This document shows, one piece after another, positions 33,590 through 44,444 of a stretch of 64,000 nt of DNA (its first letter is position 1; every line of letters begins with the position of its first letter). The notes under the pieces are model-generated. The model was not told where the DNA came from. It saw only the letters and a program-made list of their open reading frames with translations, and ran no database searches. A program made the translations under genes and the position numbers. The stretch is from Pseudocercospora fijiensis CIRAD86 (Eukaryota > Ascomycota > Dothideomycetes > Mycosphaerellales > Mycosphaerellaceae): contig NW_006921542.1 in NCBI RefSeq assembly GCF_000340215.1, positions 493,610 to 557,609 of the forward strand, written 5' to 3'.

Positions 33590-35969
33590 ACGCCTATCCC
33601 CCCTCTCGGTAGAACTCGTAGATCGAGTAGACTTAATAAGCTAGGTAGAGACCTTGCCGTATCTCTTAAAGAGAACCTAATAGACGACCTCGATATCTTA
33701 GGACCTAAGCGAGGAGGTACTATATACTATAAGGAGCTAACCTACGATAAAGACACTTAGATTAGAAACAACCTAGCCTACTATAGCTATAATAGATTTT
33801 CTAAAGCCGACCGTAGTGCCTTAATATAGTACGATAGTAAATCTAATAACGCTATATAGGGGAGAGCGATTGCCCTTATTGTAACTACCCCTTACCCGCC
33901 TTACTATACTTATACCTGCTATCTGTTTAGGATAGTAGTTAGGTTCCGAGGGAAGATTAGTCGGGATTAGATAATAGAAACCTTAAGCGGCCCTAGATAT
34001 AAGTACCGGAACGACCTTCTCCGCCTTCGGAATAAGCGACCCGATTTGTTTCGGAAGACTCGCCGCCCTCCTATCCCTAGCGACTACCTTAGACTATATC
34101 GTTTCTTCCCTAAGGCCTATAGCTACGAGAGTAAGATATATAGCCCTTTAACTATCGAACGTATTACCCTAGCGATCGCTACTAAGATTTGTAAGGCCTT
34201 CTCCCGTATAGGAGTAATAACTAAGGCTAGCTAGGATACCTAGGTAAGGGATAGTACTATTACCTTAGATAGTATTATAAGCGATAAGGGCTCTACCGAG
34301 CTATATAGAGCGGCCGTCTTTAGTTAGTACGATAATAAGAAAGTCGAAGTCGCTGCGGCCCCTCTACCCTTCGGAAAGACATCCCTATCTAACTAGTTTA
34401 AACTAGAGGCTATAATATACTTATAGTACTAGCGTAAGGTTAACGGAGTTTCGAATAAGGGCTAGCTTCGAACCGCCTTCTATTCTAGGTTCTAGTAGAT
34501 CTACTAAGGAGACCCCGTCTACTAGCTCCTCTACGGCCTTACTCGCCCTAACTACGCTCTTAACCTAATCTCCTATCCGTACTACGCTAAGATAACTCAA
34601 CCTAGTAACGGTAGCTCGACCGAGTTTGCCTATATTAACTAATACCCTCTCGATCTCTAGGAAGGTATTACTATAAACTAAGTTTAAGGTTCCGTATCCT
34701 TCCTTCCTAAAACTATAGAGACTACTACGAAGGTCTTCGCTAGGATCTACTAACTAGACGTCTTTAATAAGTAGTATAAGGAACTTAAGATCCTTCGCTA
34801 GGAAAAAGGCCTTATATACGCCCCTCGAGGTTATATTCTCTCTATTAACTATAATATACACTACCTAAATACTAAGATAGAGAATACCCTTAATAGCTTT
34901 ATTAAGAACGAGCTAAAAGGCAAATATCGAAACGTAGGCTAGGAGCAATATCCGGTCGGTACCCTTAGAGTACGATTAACCCTTCCCTATCTTCTATATA
35001 GCGCTTAGGCATTACTAAAGAATACTAAGAGGATAACTATGCTCCCCTAGTTCTATCGATACGACTTAACGACTAGAAAGCTCGATTACGAAGCTAGAGG
35101 TACCTTCTAGGAACTTGCCGCTACCTACCGAGACCTTCTTCCTAGTCCTACCTTACCCTCTAGTCTTACGAACAAGTATAGTGCCCCTCTATACGCGTTC
35201 CTAGCTATAGTGCGCCTACGTAATAATAACCTAATCTCGGAAGCCCTCGTCGGTTAGTTAAAATAGGATAACACTATAGTATAATAGTATATTCGAAGAC
35301 TCTTTCGTAACCTTAATTAAGAAGGCTCCTCCTATATACTTAAGAACTATTTAAAGTAGTATCGCAAGGATATAGCGTTAGTATACTCTGAAATAATAAG
35401 TAAGGTTATTCGGCTCGAGTAGGAACGTTTCGGAGAGAAATTATTCTTTAAGGCTCTTATATAGTCTTTAAAAGATTAGAGCTATATCCTAAATAATAGC
35501 GAGGATCGGTATATATGCCTAAACTAGGATAACTTCTATAGATACTAGCCTACGCCTAACTCTAGGGAGGAGTTCGACTAGAGAGGCTAGGGATTTATAT
35601 ACTAATAGGAGCCTAGTAAGGCGGACCTTCCTCCTAACTAGCGGTAATCTAGCGCTCCCTTAGCGAAACCTACTACCTACCCTTCGAAAGTCTCTACTCC
35701 TAGTAGGATACTCCTAAACGTTAACCCCTAATAGCTTAGTACTCCTAAGCGGCAGCCTCTTTAGCTATCCTCGTTAAAGCAGCCTATAAACCCTATAGCG
35801 AATCCGAATAAGCGATAGACTCGCTAGGATATACGAGCTAAGGCGACGCGGACCTAGGCTCTTATCGACTAGTTTAAGTAGTAAGGGCGTAGAGGAAACT
35901 ATAATAGGTAGGGTCGTAGAGGAAACTATAGTAGACTAGCGGTTCGTAGTAGGAAGAAATAAGTAAGAG

Positions 35970-35996
35970 GCCTATAGTAGCTAGCTAGCTAGGATA
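35970..35996 (+). repeat. 27-bp direct repeat with TAGC hairpin, copy 2
   Basis: Identical to the copy at 31531 and located just after the end of the long unclassified frame. The two copies bracket that frame at a spacing of about 4.4 kb, so they may mark the ends of an element. Confidence 0.7.
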
Positions 35997-37389
35997 CCTT
36001 CGTAGGGTAACTAATTTAGTTCCTTTATATATTTAAGGTTTCTTAGTCCGGGAGGTAAGAAAGCATTAGTCTAAGGGTAGACTTCTTAGTCCGGGAGGGA
36101 AAATATAGTAGGGAAACCCGGCTTAGTATAGGTATACACTTTTATATCTTTCCTTTCTTAGGTTATATATATATATATATATAGGGATAGACAACTACGA
36201 CAATATATAGAAGGATAGATATAAGGAATGTATCTTATCTAGCTATAATATAGCCTCCTCTACGATTATCATCTTCTCTTAAATATTTATAATACTTCGT
36301 CTTAGAAATATATAATGCTACGCCGACCCCTCGCAGTTACCTAAGCGCTATTAAATACTAGGCATATAGTATATAGTCCCCTATATATATACCTCTACCT
36401 ACGACCTACTCGTTACTCCTATACTATATCGTTTTCTTAATAACTTTATACTCTTAAAGTAGGTTACTTAACTACCCTAACAAAAAGGAATAACAATAAA
36501 AATATAATAATAATAATAATAAAGACGATAATAATAAAGAAGAACAGCAAAAAAGAAGAATAATAATAAAGAAAAGGGAGAATAATAAAGAGAAGGAAGA
36601 ATAATAAAGAGAAGGAAGAAGAATAAAGAGAAGGAAGAAAAATAAAGAGAAGGAAGAAAAATAAAAAAAGGGAAGAATTCTAAACTATTATTAAAAAGGT
36701 AATAGTTACTAGCAGTTACTACCCGGTAAATGAAAAAAAGTCTAATATTTTTAATACCGCTACTATAGTTTATTAGTAAAAGATTAGAAGTTTACGAATA
36801 TTAAAACTATAAAACAATAACGACCTCGAAGAGAAGATAGATATAACGCGGCGGTAGGTATTAGAATACCGCTAGCTCTTTTTATTATTGTAGAATTTAT
36901 TTTAGAGATAATAAGTTATTAATATAGCGACTCCCATCTAGAGGATATAATTTAATATTTACTCCGAGTAGAGAGAATATCGTCTTAGTAGAGTAATAAT
37001 ATTAATTTCGTATAGTGTATATTATCCCTCGATATAATTTTACTAAGTACGTAATAAACATAAAGTACGTAGTTATTATACGTTAATATTAGGTATAGGT
37101 ATAACTTTATCGCGAGTATATTAATCGCGAGGAAATTATATAAGACGGGATCTAGGAAGAGGTAAGGGTAGCGGATCTAACTACTAAGGCCCTACCTAGC
37201 TTAGGGTTTATAAAACATTTATAGAAGAAAGGCAAGCCGTAAGAGAGGAGTTTACTATAGCCGTTTCCGATATTATTAATAATACTACTACTTAATATAG
37301 TAAATACCGGTAACCTTTCTACTACTAAGCTCTCCGCTAATCTCGTTAAAGACTAGAAAGGGATCGCCTATAATCTCGACCTTATAGTA
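35997..37389. other. RIP-altered low-complexity stretch, no gene seen
   Basis: It contains a duplicated cttagtccgggagg motif (about 36038 and 36092), a (TA)n run near 36164-36184, the purine-rich repeat listed separately, and AT-rich sequence with TAG/CTA excess. No reading frame could be assigned. Confidence 0.5.
36490..36675 (+). repeat. Purine-rich degenerate tandem repeat
   Basis: It begins with (ataata)n and continues as units of the aataaagagaaggaaga type, ~17 bp, on the plus strand. The strong purine/pyrimidine strand asymmetry could reflect an old poly-A-like tail or slippage. It has no CpA or TpG, so it could keep its repeat structure under RIP. Confidence 0.75.
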
Positions 37390-37890
37390 TAATAGTGTCT
37401 AATAGTATTTATAGTAATAGTATTTAAATAATAACTACTAGAGACCTTACTACTGCTATACTTAATACTAATACTATTAAACACTATAAAGGGGTTAACG
37501 ACGATCTAGTCTTAATAATAGTACCCGAATCTCTTCGCTAGTAGTAGGACTATATCTACGAAGTAGTCTTTAGAGCCTATATCCTCTTTCCTATATATCC
37601 GTATAGCTTTCGCGCTAGATTGTTAGTTACCTTCCTAGCTTTGCCTTTGCTTTTGTCTCTACCGTCGCTCGGTGCCGGCATCGTAATCGTTTATAGTACC
37701 CGGATCTCTACTCTGTCCCTAAAGAGCCTCTAGAAGAGACAGTTCAAACCCAACTTCGATGAGTTCGAATCTCTTTACAAGACATTGTTCGACATTAGTG
37801 AGGTCTATCTAGTCGAGGCTTATCCAGTGAGCTGCACGTGCGATTTCCGCGCAGAATGTCGCCCGAAGGACGCTCTGGCACGTTAGGCAA
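37390..37890 (+). pseudogene. RIP-damaged gene fragment crossing into the normal island
   Basis: One plus-strand frame reads LTTAILNTNTIKHYKGVNDD, LVLIIVPESLR, then after three consecutive TAG codons DYIYEVVFRAYILFPIYPYS, a hydrophobic LLVTFLALPLLLSLPSLGAG (possible membrane segment), STRISTLSLKSL, one more TAG, and NFDEFESLYKTLFDISEVYL followed by a Cys-containing part, ending at TAG about 37883. RIP-type stops occur in the left part only; the right part has normal codons. I do not recognise the protein. It may continue in other frames to 38380 through introns or frameshifts. Confidence 0.45.
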
Positions 37891-38383
37891 CCTAGCGAGC
37901 GAACTTGCCTGGCAAACTGCTCATGCCAGCTGCCAGAATACGACCAAGGACTAGATGTAGAAGCAGCTCGCCATAGTACTGCTATCAATGCCGGACCGGA
38001 CTTGAAGTGCGATGAAAAATGTCCAGCATCAATCAATCTGTTACGGCCTGGTTTCAGGACTTGGTTCAAGAGCGAGTGCAAGTCCTGCAAGGTTCGCAAA
38101 GACAGACATTGCTGTTTCCTCCGACCAGAAGGGACGTTCCGGCATAAAAAGCCTCCTCTGCGGTCACTGCCGTGACCAGGTCTTCACGATCCACGACATG
38201 ACATCGCTAGAGATTCTGATCAAATATGGGGCAATAAAGGGAGAAGGATTTCGAGAATACGCCAATGAGGCCGGGATTGTGCTGGAAAAAGTGGCGAAAA
38301 GACAACGTCATACTCGCCAGATCTCCATAGCCGGCATACATTGTGTTGGCCACGCGTTTAAATCCAAAATTTTGTGCGGATAG
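37830..38383 (+). CDS. Possible coding remnant, frame uncertain
   Basis: Two overlapping plus-strand frames look partly protein-like. One (about 37830-38173, no ATG) is cysteine-rich: ERTCLANCSCQLPEYDQG, DLKCDEKCPASINL, ECKSCKVRKDRHCC. The other (ATG 38012, stop 38381-38383) ends with SLEILIKYGAIKGEGFREYA and EAGIVLEKVAKRQRH. Together with 37390-37890 they could be exons of one gene, but no convincing splice sites were found. A minus-strand frame of similar length overlaps, so the call is weak. Confidence 0.25.
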
Positions 38384-40309
38384 ATGGTCTCGTGGTGGCC
38401 CGCGAATGGCGCAGTGTGCGCGTCTGACTCTTCCTGACCTCGGTATCATCGCAGGTGTCGCGTGGTCCGGCACTCAAAAGTAGTAGGCCGCTTTACAGGA
38501 TGGGTATCGCTATTATGCTTAGCTGTTAGCTTCATGAAAGCGGCTTTGCGCGTGCCCGCCTCTATGAGATCCATGTCGCTGCGATGTACATTTGACTCAT
38601 CTCTGCCTAGAGCACCCTGTGATTCGACGTGATGGTAGTTGCAGACATCATTGGGGTCGGCAGCAGCCACTTGAAATGTCCAGCCGGTGTTGAGACAAGA
38701 GATCACTTCTATGCCTTCCTAGGTCGAGGGAATCCACACTTGTACGTGATGCATTGTGCCATGTTCCACTGGGAGCATGCCTTGTAGCATATTCAAGCAG
38801 CCAGGTGATTCGCTCATGAACCCAAGATCGTGACGTGTAGGAGATCAGTCGTAGAAAGCTTCACTGTCGATTTTCATCATTTCATGTAACGTGGAAGGTT
38901 GTGTGGCTTCGGGCGTGGCTTGGCGCTTGGTTGTCATGAAATCCGTGACAACTAAGGAGTGGAAGCAAGTGCGTCTGGAAGCACCGCCGTGCTTGTGCAC
39001 TTTAAGGCAGTCCAGTTATGGAAAACATTGATGCTGCATTTGTTCACAAGCGCTGCAATCATTCTGTGAGCGCCGGCTTTCGAGCATATGCAACAGCGAC
39101 TCGGAGGCCACATCTGCGCACATATCATCCCCAACTCCCCGATGCGCCAACAGCTGCTTAAACTCGTGTTCTCTCGGAAGCTCACTACCGGCCATGAGCA
39201 TTTGAGGTTCTTCCTAGATTCCGGCAGACCTGCATCTCGAAGACTTCGACAATTTTGTTAGACGGTCGCACGCACAGGGACTGGCTGGAATATGAAGCTC
39301 CTATGCGTTGTATAGACTGCATTCAATGAGCTACCAGCAAAACGCTTTCCTGCCCTCGATCATTACAGTATGTGCTGATGGCCATACTCACCAACGCCAC
39401 CTCTGGCGTAGGAAAAGCTGGTTGCAGACATTCGAGTCTTGGACGACAGCTCGGTGACTGCATCCCTGTCAGCGACGTTGTCCACGAGAGCCTACGCGAG
39501 AAGTCAAAGACGACTACGAAGAGCTGCTTTCCCCAAACGTCTATGGACACCCGCTCTGCATCGGCTGCTAATGCGATCCTCGGAGCTCTTTTCGACGTCC
39601 GTCAGGCGGGATGAAGAGTGATGAGGCTAGTATGAAGTAGCGTTCATGCGAATCTCGGAAGTCATCTAGGCAGCCAGTCTGGTTCACTTTCTGCAAACCC
39701 AGGGTAGGCGTTCGACTGGCGAATGTAGCCGGCAATTGGGGCGGTGGAGATAACTTGCACACTACTTGGCCTGGGTCCTGCTTAATTTCAAACAGAGACC
39801 CCAGCATCCAGACCGAGATGAGGTGTCCGCTTTCAGCACTCCACCTAGGATGCCTACCTCTGGCGAGATTGACGCGCATAACCAGAGCGCTTCGACTTCC
39901 TGGCGCAGGGCAGCGTGTTTCCGAGCAGGTTGCGGGTGATTGTGTCAATCTAGAGCCTCCAATTTGCAGCCTGTGTCTGCGTCCAGAGTCCCGCATTTTC
40001 CTTTGAGCTCCGGCTTCATTGATACCACCGCCATCTCAGAGACTATCAACTACGGCGCCTGCATTCCGTTACTTGTCGCGGAGCACGTAGCAAGCATCAA
40101 CAAGCACTACCACAGCCACCGGTGTCCACGAGATGCCAGATGCCACTAAAGGAAGAACAGCACCCAAAGAAGTCCGGCAGGTCCAGATTTGCGGATGATC
40201 GCGAAGAAAAGAAGCAGCAGAAAGTACGATATGGACGAGAGGCAACAGCTGTAACGATCCATGACGGTCGTATTGAATTCACGAGAGCGCCATCAGTGCA
40301 CTATGTTGC
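38384..40309. other. Non-RIPped stretch without a convincing gene
   Basis: Dinucleotide use is normal. Several 60-140-codon frames occur on both strands but overlap each other, and none shows a recognisable motif. Single tagccggc motifs occur at about 38328 (just upstream) and 39727. It may be intergenic DNA or a decayed gene. Confidence 0.4.
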
Positions 40310-40740
40310 CTGTTCATGTTTTCCTTTATGCTGGTGATGCCATGCCCCCACGCTGGTAATGTCTCCATGCTGCTCATATTTCTGCGCTGTTCATATTCCC
40401 ATGCTGTTCATGTGTCTACGCTGCTCGTGTCTTCGTGCTTTGAAGCTTTGAATGTCTTCGTGCTTTGTATGTGGGTATGCTGCTCATGTTTTCATGCTTC
40501 GAATGTCTTCATGCTGCTCATGTCTTCATGCTTCGAATGTCTTTATGCTTGGAATGTCTTTATGCTTGGAATGTCTTCATGCTTGGAATGTCTTCATGCT
40601 TCGAATGTCTTCATGCTTCGAATGTCTTCATGCTTCGAGTGTCTTCATGCTTCTCGTGTGTTTGTGCTGGTCGTGTGTTCATCCTGCTCGTGCGTTCATG
40701 CTACTCATGTCTTCAAGCCTTGAGTGTCCCGTGCTTTTCG
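40310..40740 (+). repeat. 17-bp minisatellite
   Basis: Units of GAATGTCTTCATGCTTC, regular from about 40500 to 40650 and degenerate on both sides. Since 17 is not a multiple of three, all three forward frames give similar low-complexity Cys/Ser/Phe/Met/Leu peptides over 100 codons long. These open frames are by-products of the repeat, not genes. Confidence 0.88.
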
Positions 40741-41661
40741 TCTCTTCCGCCAGCGCAGAAGCCTGCCATTCTGCGGTGGTCTCTTTCATGAAAGCTCGAT
40801 TCCAAGCGCTGATATTCTGGTGCTCTTCTCGTACCAAGTCCGTGACGGTGACGGTCTGCTTCAGATCATAACGAGTGGCTTGCCCAATCTCGAAGCACTC
40901 TTCATATCTGGCTTCATATCGGGGCAGACTGAACTTTTGGAGGGTCTTGGGCGGGTGTAAGGATTCGGCATTTAAGGGCGAGCTCCCACGTTTGACTTCC
41001 GGTTGCGTCTGTTCAAGTGATCTTTGCGGACCTGGATGTGAAGCGAAGTGACAGCTTTGGCTCGTAGGCTCGCATATGTTGAAGAAGAGCATGCACATTC
41101 GTGGACTGTCGCCGTGCTTCCTGCGTAGATGCAGATTCTTTGTCCCTCGTCAGCCGCGGCGCGCTTGTCAGCGTCAGTTGCTCGTAACTTTGCGGACTTG
41201 GCTTAGGCCGGCGCAGCCACTGCCAACTGCTTCAGCTGCCAGCGCAGTCCCACCACCTGGCATGCCTTCCACTCTGCAACGAATGTGTTTTTCTACTACA
41301 CCTACTCCATCGCGCTGACTCATCGAACGCAGCACTCGACAATACTCCAGGATGGCCTAGTTCGCAAGACTTTTTAATGTGCCTGACAGCGTATCCAATT
41401 TCACAGGCCAGCTTCCAGCACGTTTCGTAGCACAGGGTCGCCAAATCCATTTCCTCGTTGAGTGACCACCGCGATTTCAAGCGTACTCGGCGGCGAAGGT
41501 CAGCTGCAGAATTGGGACACCAGCATCCATAACCCCACCGAGGCAGACAAAATCATCGCCTGCCCCGAGTCGACTGATGGAGCTCGGCGGAACGATTTGC
41601 GTGATCTCAGTCGATGTGTTTAACATCCTGACGACTGGTGCCACCCTTGGTGAATGCAGGG
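40741..41661. other. Non-RIPped stretch without a convincing gene
   Basis: A 139-codon minus-strand frame (40679-41098) has mixed charged composition and could be an exon, but it runs into the minisatellite and shows no known motif. Nothing else is supported. Confidence 0.35.
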
Positions 41662-42260
41662 CATGACTATCGAACTCCTTTCTACACCTGTGCTGTGACG
41701 GGAATGAATTCACTAGTCCTTATCGCACCTCTTGCTATGAAAGCCCATCCGGAAGCACGTTGAGCTGCTGCCAATACCGAAGTCCTGTCGAAAGAATCCC
41801 AGTCAACACCCTCAACTAGAGGTAGCCTTGGGGAGGCTCATGATTTCATGCAGAACATGACTACCGAACTTCTTCCTACAAATGTGCTGTGCCAAGGACC
41901 GATTCACAGTCGGCATTACAGTTCTTACTATGAAGGCCCGTCTCGAAGCACGCTATTCCGCAGCTAACACGAAAGTCTTGTCGAAACAGTGTCCTTCGAC
42001 ATTCTCAATATACTTAGGACTGGAGACAGCTTTGGGTAGCCTCATGCTTTCATGCAGCACATCGTCACCGAATTGCCTTCTGCAGCTCTGCTGCGCCATA
42101 AACCGATTCTCTGGTTTGCTGCAAAGGCCTATCTCGAAGCTCGCTGTAGTGCTGCCAACACGAAGGTCCTCCCACTGTACACCTGAATTGCGATCAGCGG
42201 TCTTGCGAAGGCAGTCGTTACCGCAAAACATGATCTGCGTGCCGCCTTCTTCCTCATGCG
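41662..42260 (-). repeat. Degenerate ~200-bp tandem repeat (about 3 units)
   Basis: Unit starts align at 41662 (catgactatcgaactccttt), 41856 (catgactaccgaacttcttc) and about 42059 (catcgtcaccgaattgcctt), a spacing of 194 and ~204 bp. Later landmarks also recur (tcgaagcacg, aacacgaaagtc, gggtagcctcatg). On the minus strand copies 2 and 3 encode similar peptides (DVLHESMRLPKAVSS and HVLHEIMSLPKATSS) in one frame, but a TAG separates them. It could be a non-coding satellite or a decayed internally repeated gene. Confidence 0.65.
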
Positions 42261-42428
42261 CACTATCCGCTGCCGGTCGAGGCTATACCTGTTTTCGGTC
42301 AAGCCAGCGATGGAAAGAAGCCCGAGGGGTAATATTCAACGATCTTGCAGCGGCGGGTGACATTTTATGGGTGGCGTGGCTCTCTTCCCTACTAATGAGG
42401 CCTAGGGCCTTGCGAATCGGACGTCTTC

Positions 42429-42707
42429 ATGCGTTGGAGGACGGCTAGCTCGCAGAACGCTGGCGAGCCTTTTGGTTCTCCTTTGCCGGTATTCAGCTGG
42501 CCGCTGTTATTAGGCCCTGGACATTCATACGACGGGCTCTTGCACGGCTTTGCCAGCACTGCGCCTGCTTCAGGTAGCCTTTTCGGATTGGTCAACAAGC
42601 AGCAGTCTCCCGGGTTCGGCAATACGGACACCGGCAGAGGTCTCTTTGGAAGCGACAACAACTTCATAACAAGGCATCAGGTATCCCGACGCCAGTGTGG
42701 CGGTTAG
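42429..42707 (+). CDS. Small frame with FG/GLFG-like segment, possibly a gene remnant
   Basis: ATG 42429 opens a 92-codon frame whose middle reads SGSLFGLVNKQQ and FGNTDTGRGLFGSDNN. This resembles the Gly-Leu-Phe-Gly-rich N-terminal regions of fungal nucleoporin-like and some BTB proteins. No folded domain follows in the same frame, and the frame stops after 92 codons. It may be a truncated paralogue or chance. Confidence 0.25.
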   Translation: MRWRTASSQNAGEPFGSPLPVFSWPLLLGPGHSYDGLLHGFASTAPASGSLFGLVNKQQSPGFGNTDTGRGLFGSDNNFITRHQVSRRQCGG

Positions 42708-42719
42708 GACATGTAATCG

Positions 42720-43489
42720 CGGAGATTACACAATGCATGGTCACTTTTGCGATTACCCGAGGTAGAGTATTCATCCACTACTTCTTTTTCATAGACACCC
42801 TTGCGTTTTGAGCATGAGCACTGCTATCTCATATGCCAGTCAGAACGCGAGGAAAATGACACATACAGAACATGCTTGCGGGAGGTTTCAAAATGGCTTA
42901 TGGATAATCTGGCGAACTACAATGCGGCATGATTCGCCGTCCGTGGGATGAGCAGCTATGCTCTGGTGGATTGCGGCAGGATTGCAGACGTGATAGAAGA
43001 TGAAATGAGTGACACGAGGATTACCATGCATTGCCGAGTAGATGAAGTTCAGCCAGTGTTCGGCCAGCTCCTCCAAATGGCTCACGAGGGCACTCCAATT
43101 GCCTGTCGCTCAAGTGATGGGTACATCGAATGGCGACGAGCCAGGATCTCGAATGCCCTCAGGTGTTCGCTCACGAACGTAGCTGGCTATGAAGGACTGC
43201 CAACGACCAGATGACATTCGGAATGATAGATGATGGGGGATCTCTTTGATGTAGGAGAAGCCTGTCTGGAGTGCATGATATTCGCATCTGATGATGACCA
43301 GCGAATTGATCGGGAACAACTCCCATTGTCCGAATGCTGCACACACGTCAGCTTCTGTCTCGCTACCTAGACGTGATTGATACTCACCTGAAGGGGCGAA
43401 TGGCTTCTGGCTCCGTTCGGGATCTGGGTTCTTGTCTCTCGGGCCGAGTCAGCAGGATTTGCACTGAGTGAGCATGCAATACTCCCAAT
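42720..43489. other. Non-RIPped stretch downstream of the F-box-like gene
   Basis: This is the 3' side of the minus-strand gene at 43490. Short overlapping frames exist on both strands (42948-43214 plus, 43110-43346 minus) but nothing is recognisable. It probably holds the terminator of the F-box-like gene and intergenic DNA. Confidence 0.4.
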
Positions 43490-44314
43490 CTATGCTAGAC
43501 CGAGTGACTGCAGGATCTGCAGCCGAGTCGACTTATTAGCCCTGTGGATCTCCTTGACGAAAGCTATGATGGCTTTGAGATTTTTCTCCGGTGCGTCAGG
43601 GTTGGCGATTGCAAGCCGTCTAGCCTTCTCTCGAATCGCTTCTATATCCTCCGTCTGAAGGACGTCGGTCAATTGGCCGGTGCTTCCAGTCGCAAAGTGG
43701 CTTTCTAGGCTGATGCGTTCAACCTTGAGTTTGCCGTCGCGGAGCATACGAGCCCACCGTAGCAGGTTGTCCTCGTACGTCGTCTCGGTAGTCGTGGACA
43801 CAGTCGTGATAGTATGAAGGCCAATCTTGATATCCGGGGCGCCAGGGTACGATGAGAATGGCGGATTGTCCAGAAGCCGTGATGAAGTCTTCGTCATCAA
43901 CTCGTGGCCGCGCTCGATGGCCTCCGAGGATGAGAAGTCGATGAGAAAGACAAAGGTCGAGATCTTGACGAACCAGCTCCAGGTATCTCTCATTTCGCGG
44001 TGAATTTTCTTCGAGGCGAGCATCAAATTCATCGGCCACACGCGGGAGATGTGCTCAAGCTCATCATTGTGATGTTGGAAACCGTCTTTTTGAAAGTGCA
44101 CCAGGAACTTTGAGCTCTTCGGAGTTAGGGAGTGTCGATAGATCATGAGTCGAAGCTCAGGGGGCAGGCCCATCATCGAGAACGGGCACTTGGCTGGTGA
44201 TTGTCGGTGGGCTGCTGCTTGTCGGTAACGCATATCGCTTTCCTTTTGCCGTCGCATAGAGCGAGTCTCAATTAGGCTGAGTGGCATATTGAGTGTGGCG
44301 TGAGCTATTCGCAA
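43490..44314 (-). CDS. F-box/2EXR-like protein, 274 aa
   Basis: This is the only clean gene in the window. Residues ~43-62 read CPFSMMGLPPELRLMIYRHS, the short F-box/2EXR-type start (LPxELRxxIY) common in Pezizomycotina. The remainder is a mixed alpha/beta region with a charged C-terminal part (residues ~210-270, EDIEAIREKARRLAI) and no signal peptide or membrane segment. The length is usual for this large fungal family, whose members are mostly uncharacterised; true F-box proteins recruit substrates to SCF ubiquitin ligases. A second Met at residue 20 or 28 could be the real start. Codon use is normal and no RIP is seen. The copia LTR lies 130 bp upstream of the start, so any promoter is short, shared with the LTR, or lost. 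Confidence 0.8.
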   Translation of the reverse strand: MRIAHATLNMPLSLIETRSMRRQKESDMRYRQAAAHRQSPAKCPFSMMGLPPELRLMIYRHSLTPKSSKFLVHFQKDGFQHHNDELEHISRVWPMNLMLASKKIHREMRDTWSWFVKISTFVFLIDFSSSEAIERGHELMTKTSSRLLDNPPFSSYPGAPDIKIGLHTITTVSTTTETTYEDNLLRWARMLRDGKLKVERISLESHFATGSTGQLTDVLQTEDIEAIREKARRLAIANPDAPEKNLKAIIAFVKEIHRANKSTRLQILQSLGLA

Positions 44315-44439
44315 GGTACTGTTCAGTAACAGATTCGGCCGAGGATGTGAAGGTGATGTCTGTTTACGAGGTGCATGTCAGAACGGTTAGAAGTTAGAAG
44401 TAGCAGGGACGGGAGCGTAGGAAAGCGGACGGGCATCGC

Positions 44440-44444
44440 CGAGT
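44440..44444 (+). repeat. 5-bp target duplication of the outer copia (left)
   Basis: cgagt precedes the left LTR and recurs at 63873-63877 after the right LTR. Confidence 0.85.

Larger units (their letters stand above)
31800..35960 (+). pseudogene. Long unclassified RIP-degraded frame, interrupted by a short hAT element
   Basis: The open plus-strand frame is over 1,200 codons long with mostly TAG interruptions. Readable segments include DNLGSVNNFIKGTELTYYRL (about 32225), EEALFKGLPKEIGDIL-like sequence, SPIFFRNYLDLYNIRGNTAK (about 32470), SLKENLIDDLDILGPKRGG (about 33665) and a stop-free piece at 34046-34234 with SDYLRLYRFFPKAYSYESK. The first part resembles retrotransposon gag in style, but no RT, protease or integrase motif was seen. 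The frame resumes on both sides of the 33225-33581 insertion. It could be a non-autonomous element or a decayed host gene family. Confidence 0.5.

Noticed and set aside
31531..35996. LTR pair defined by the shared 27 bp
   Set aside because: Similarity stops abruptly on both sides, so these are not LTRs. They are kept only as a short repeat.
38446..40149. Several 60-140-codon ORFs on both strands
   Set aside because: They overlap each other, lack motifs and are no longer than expected by chance in DNA of this composition.
40316..40871. Cys/Phe-rich proteins over 100 codons long
   Set aside because: The open frames are produced by the 17-bp minisatellite in all phases.
43719..44039. 106-codon minus-strand ORF
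   Set aside because: Alternative frame inside the F-box-like gene.
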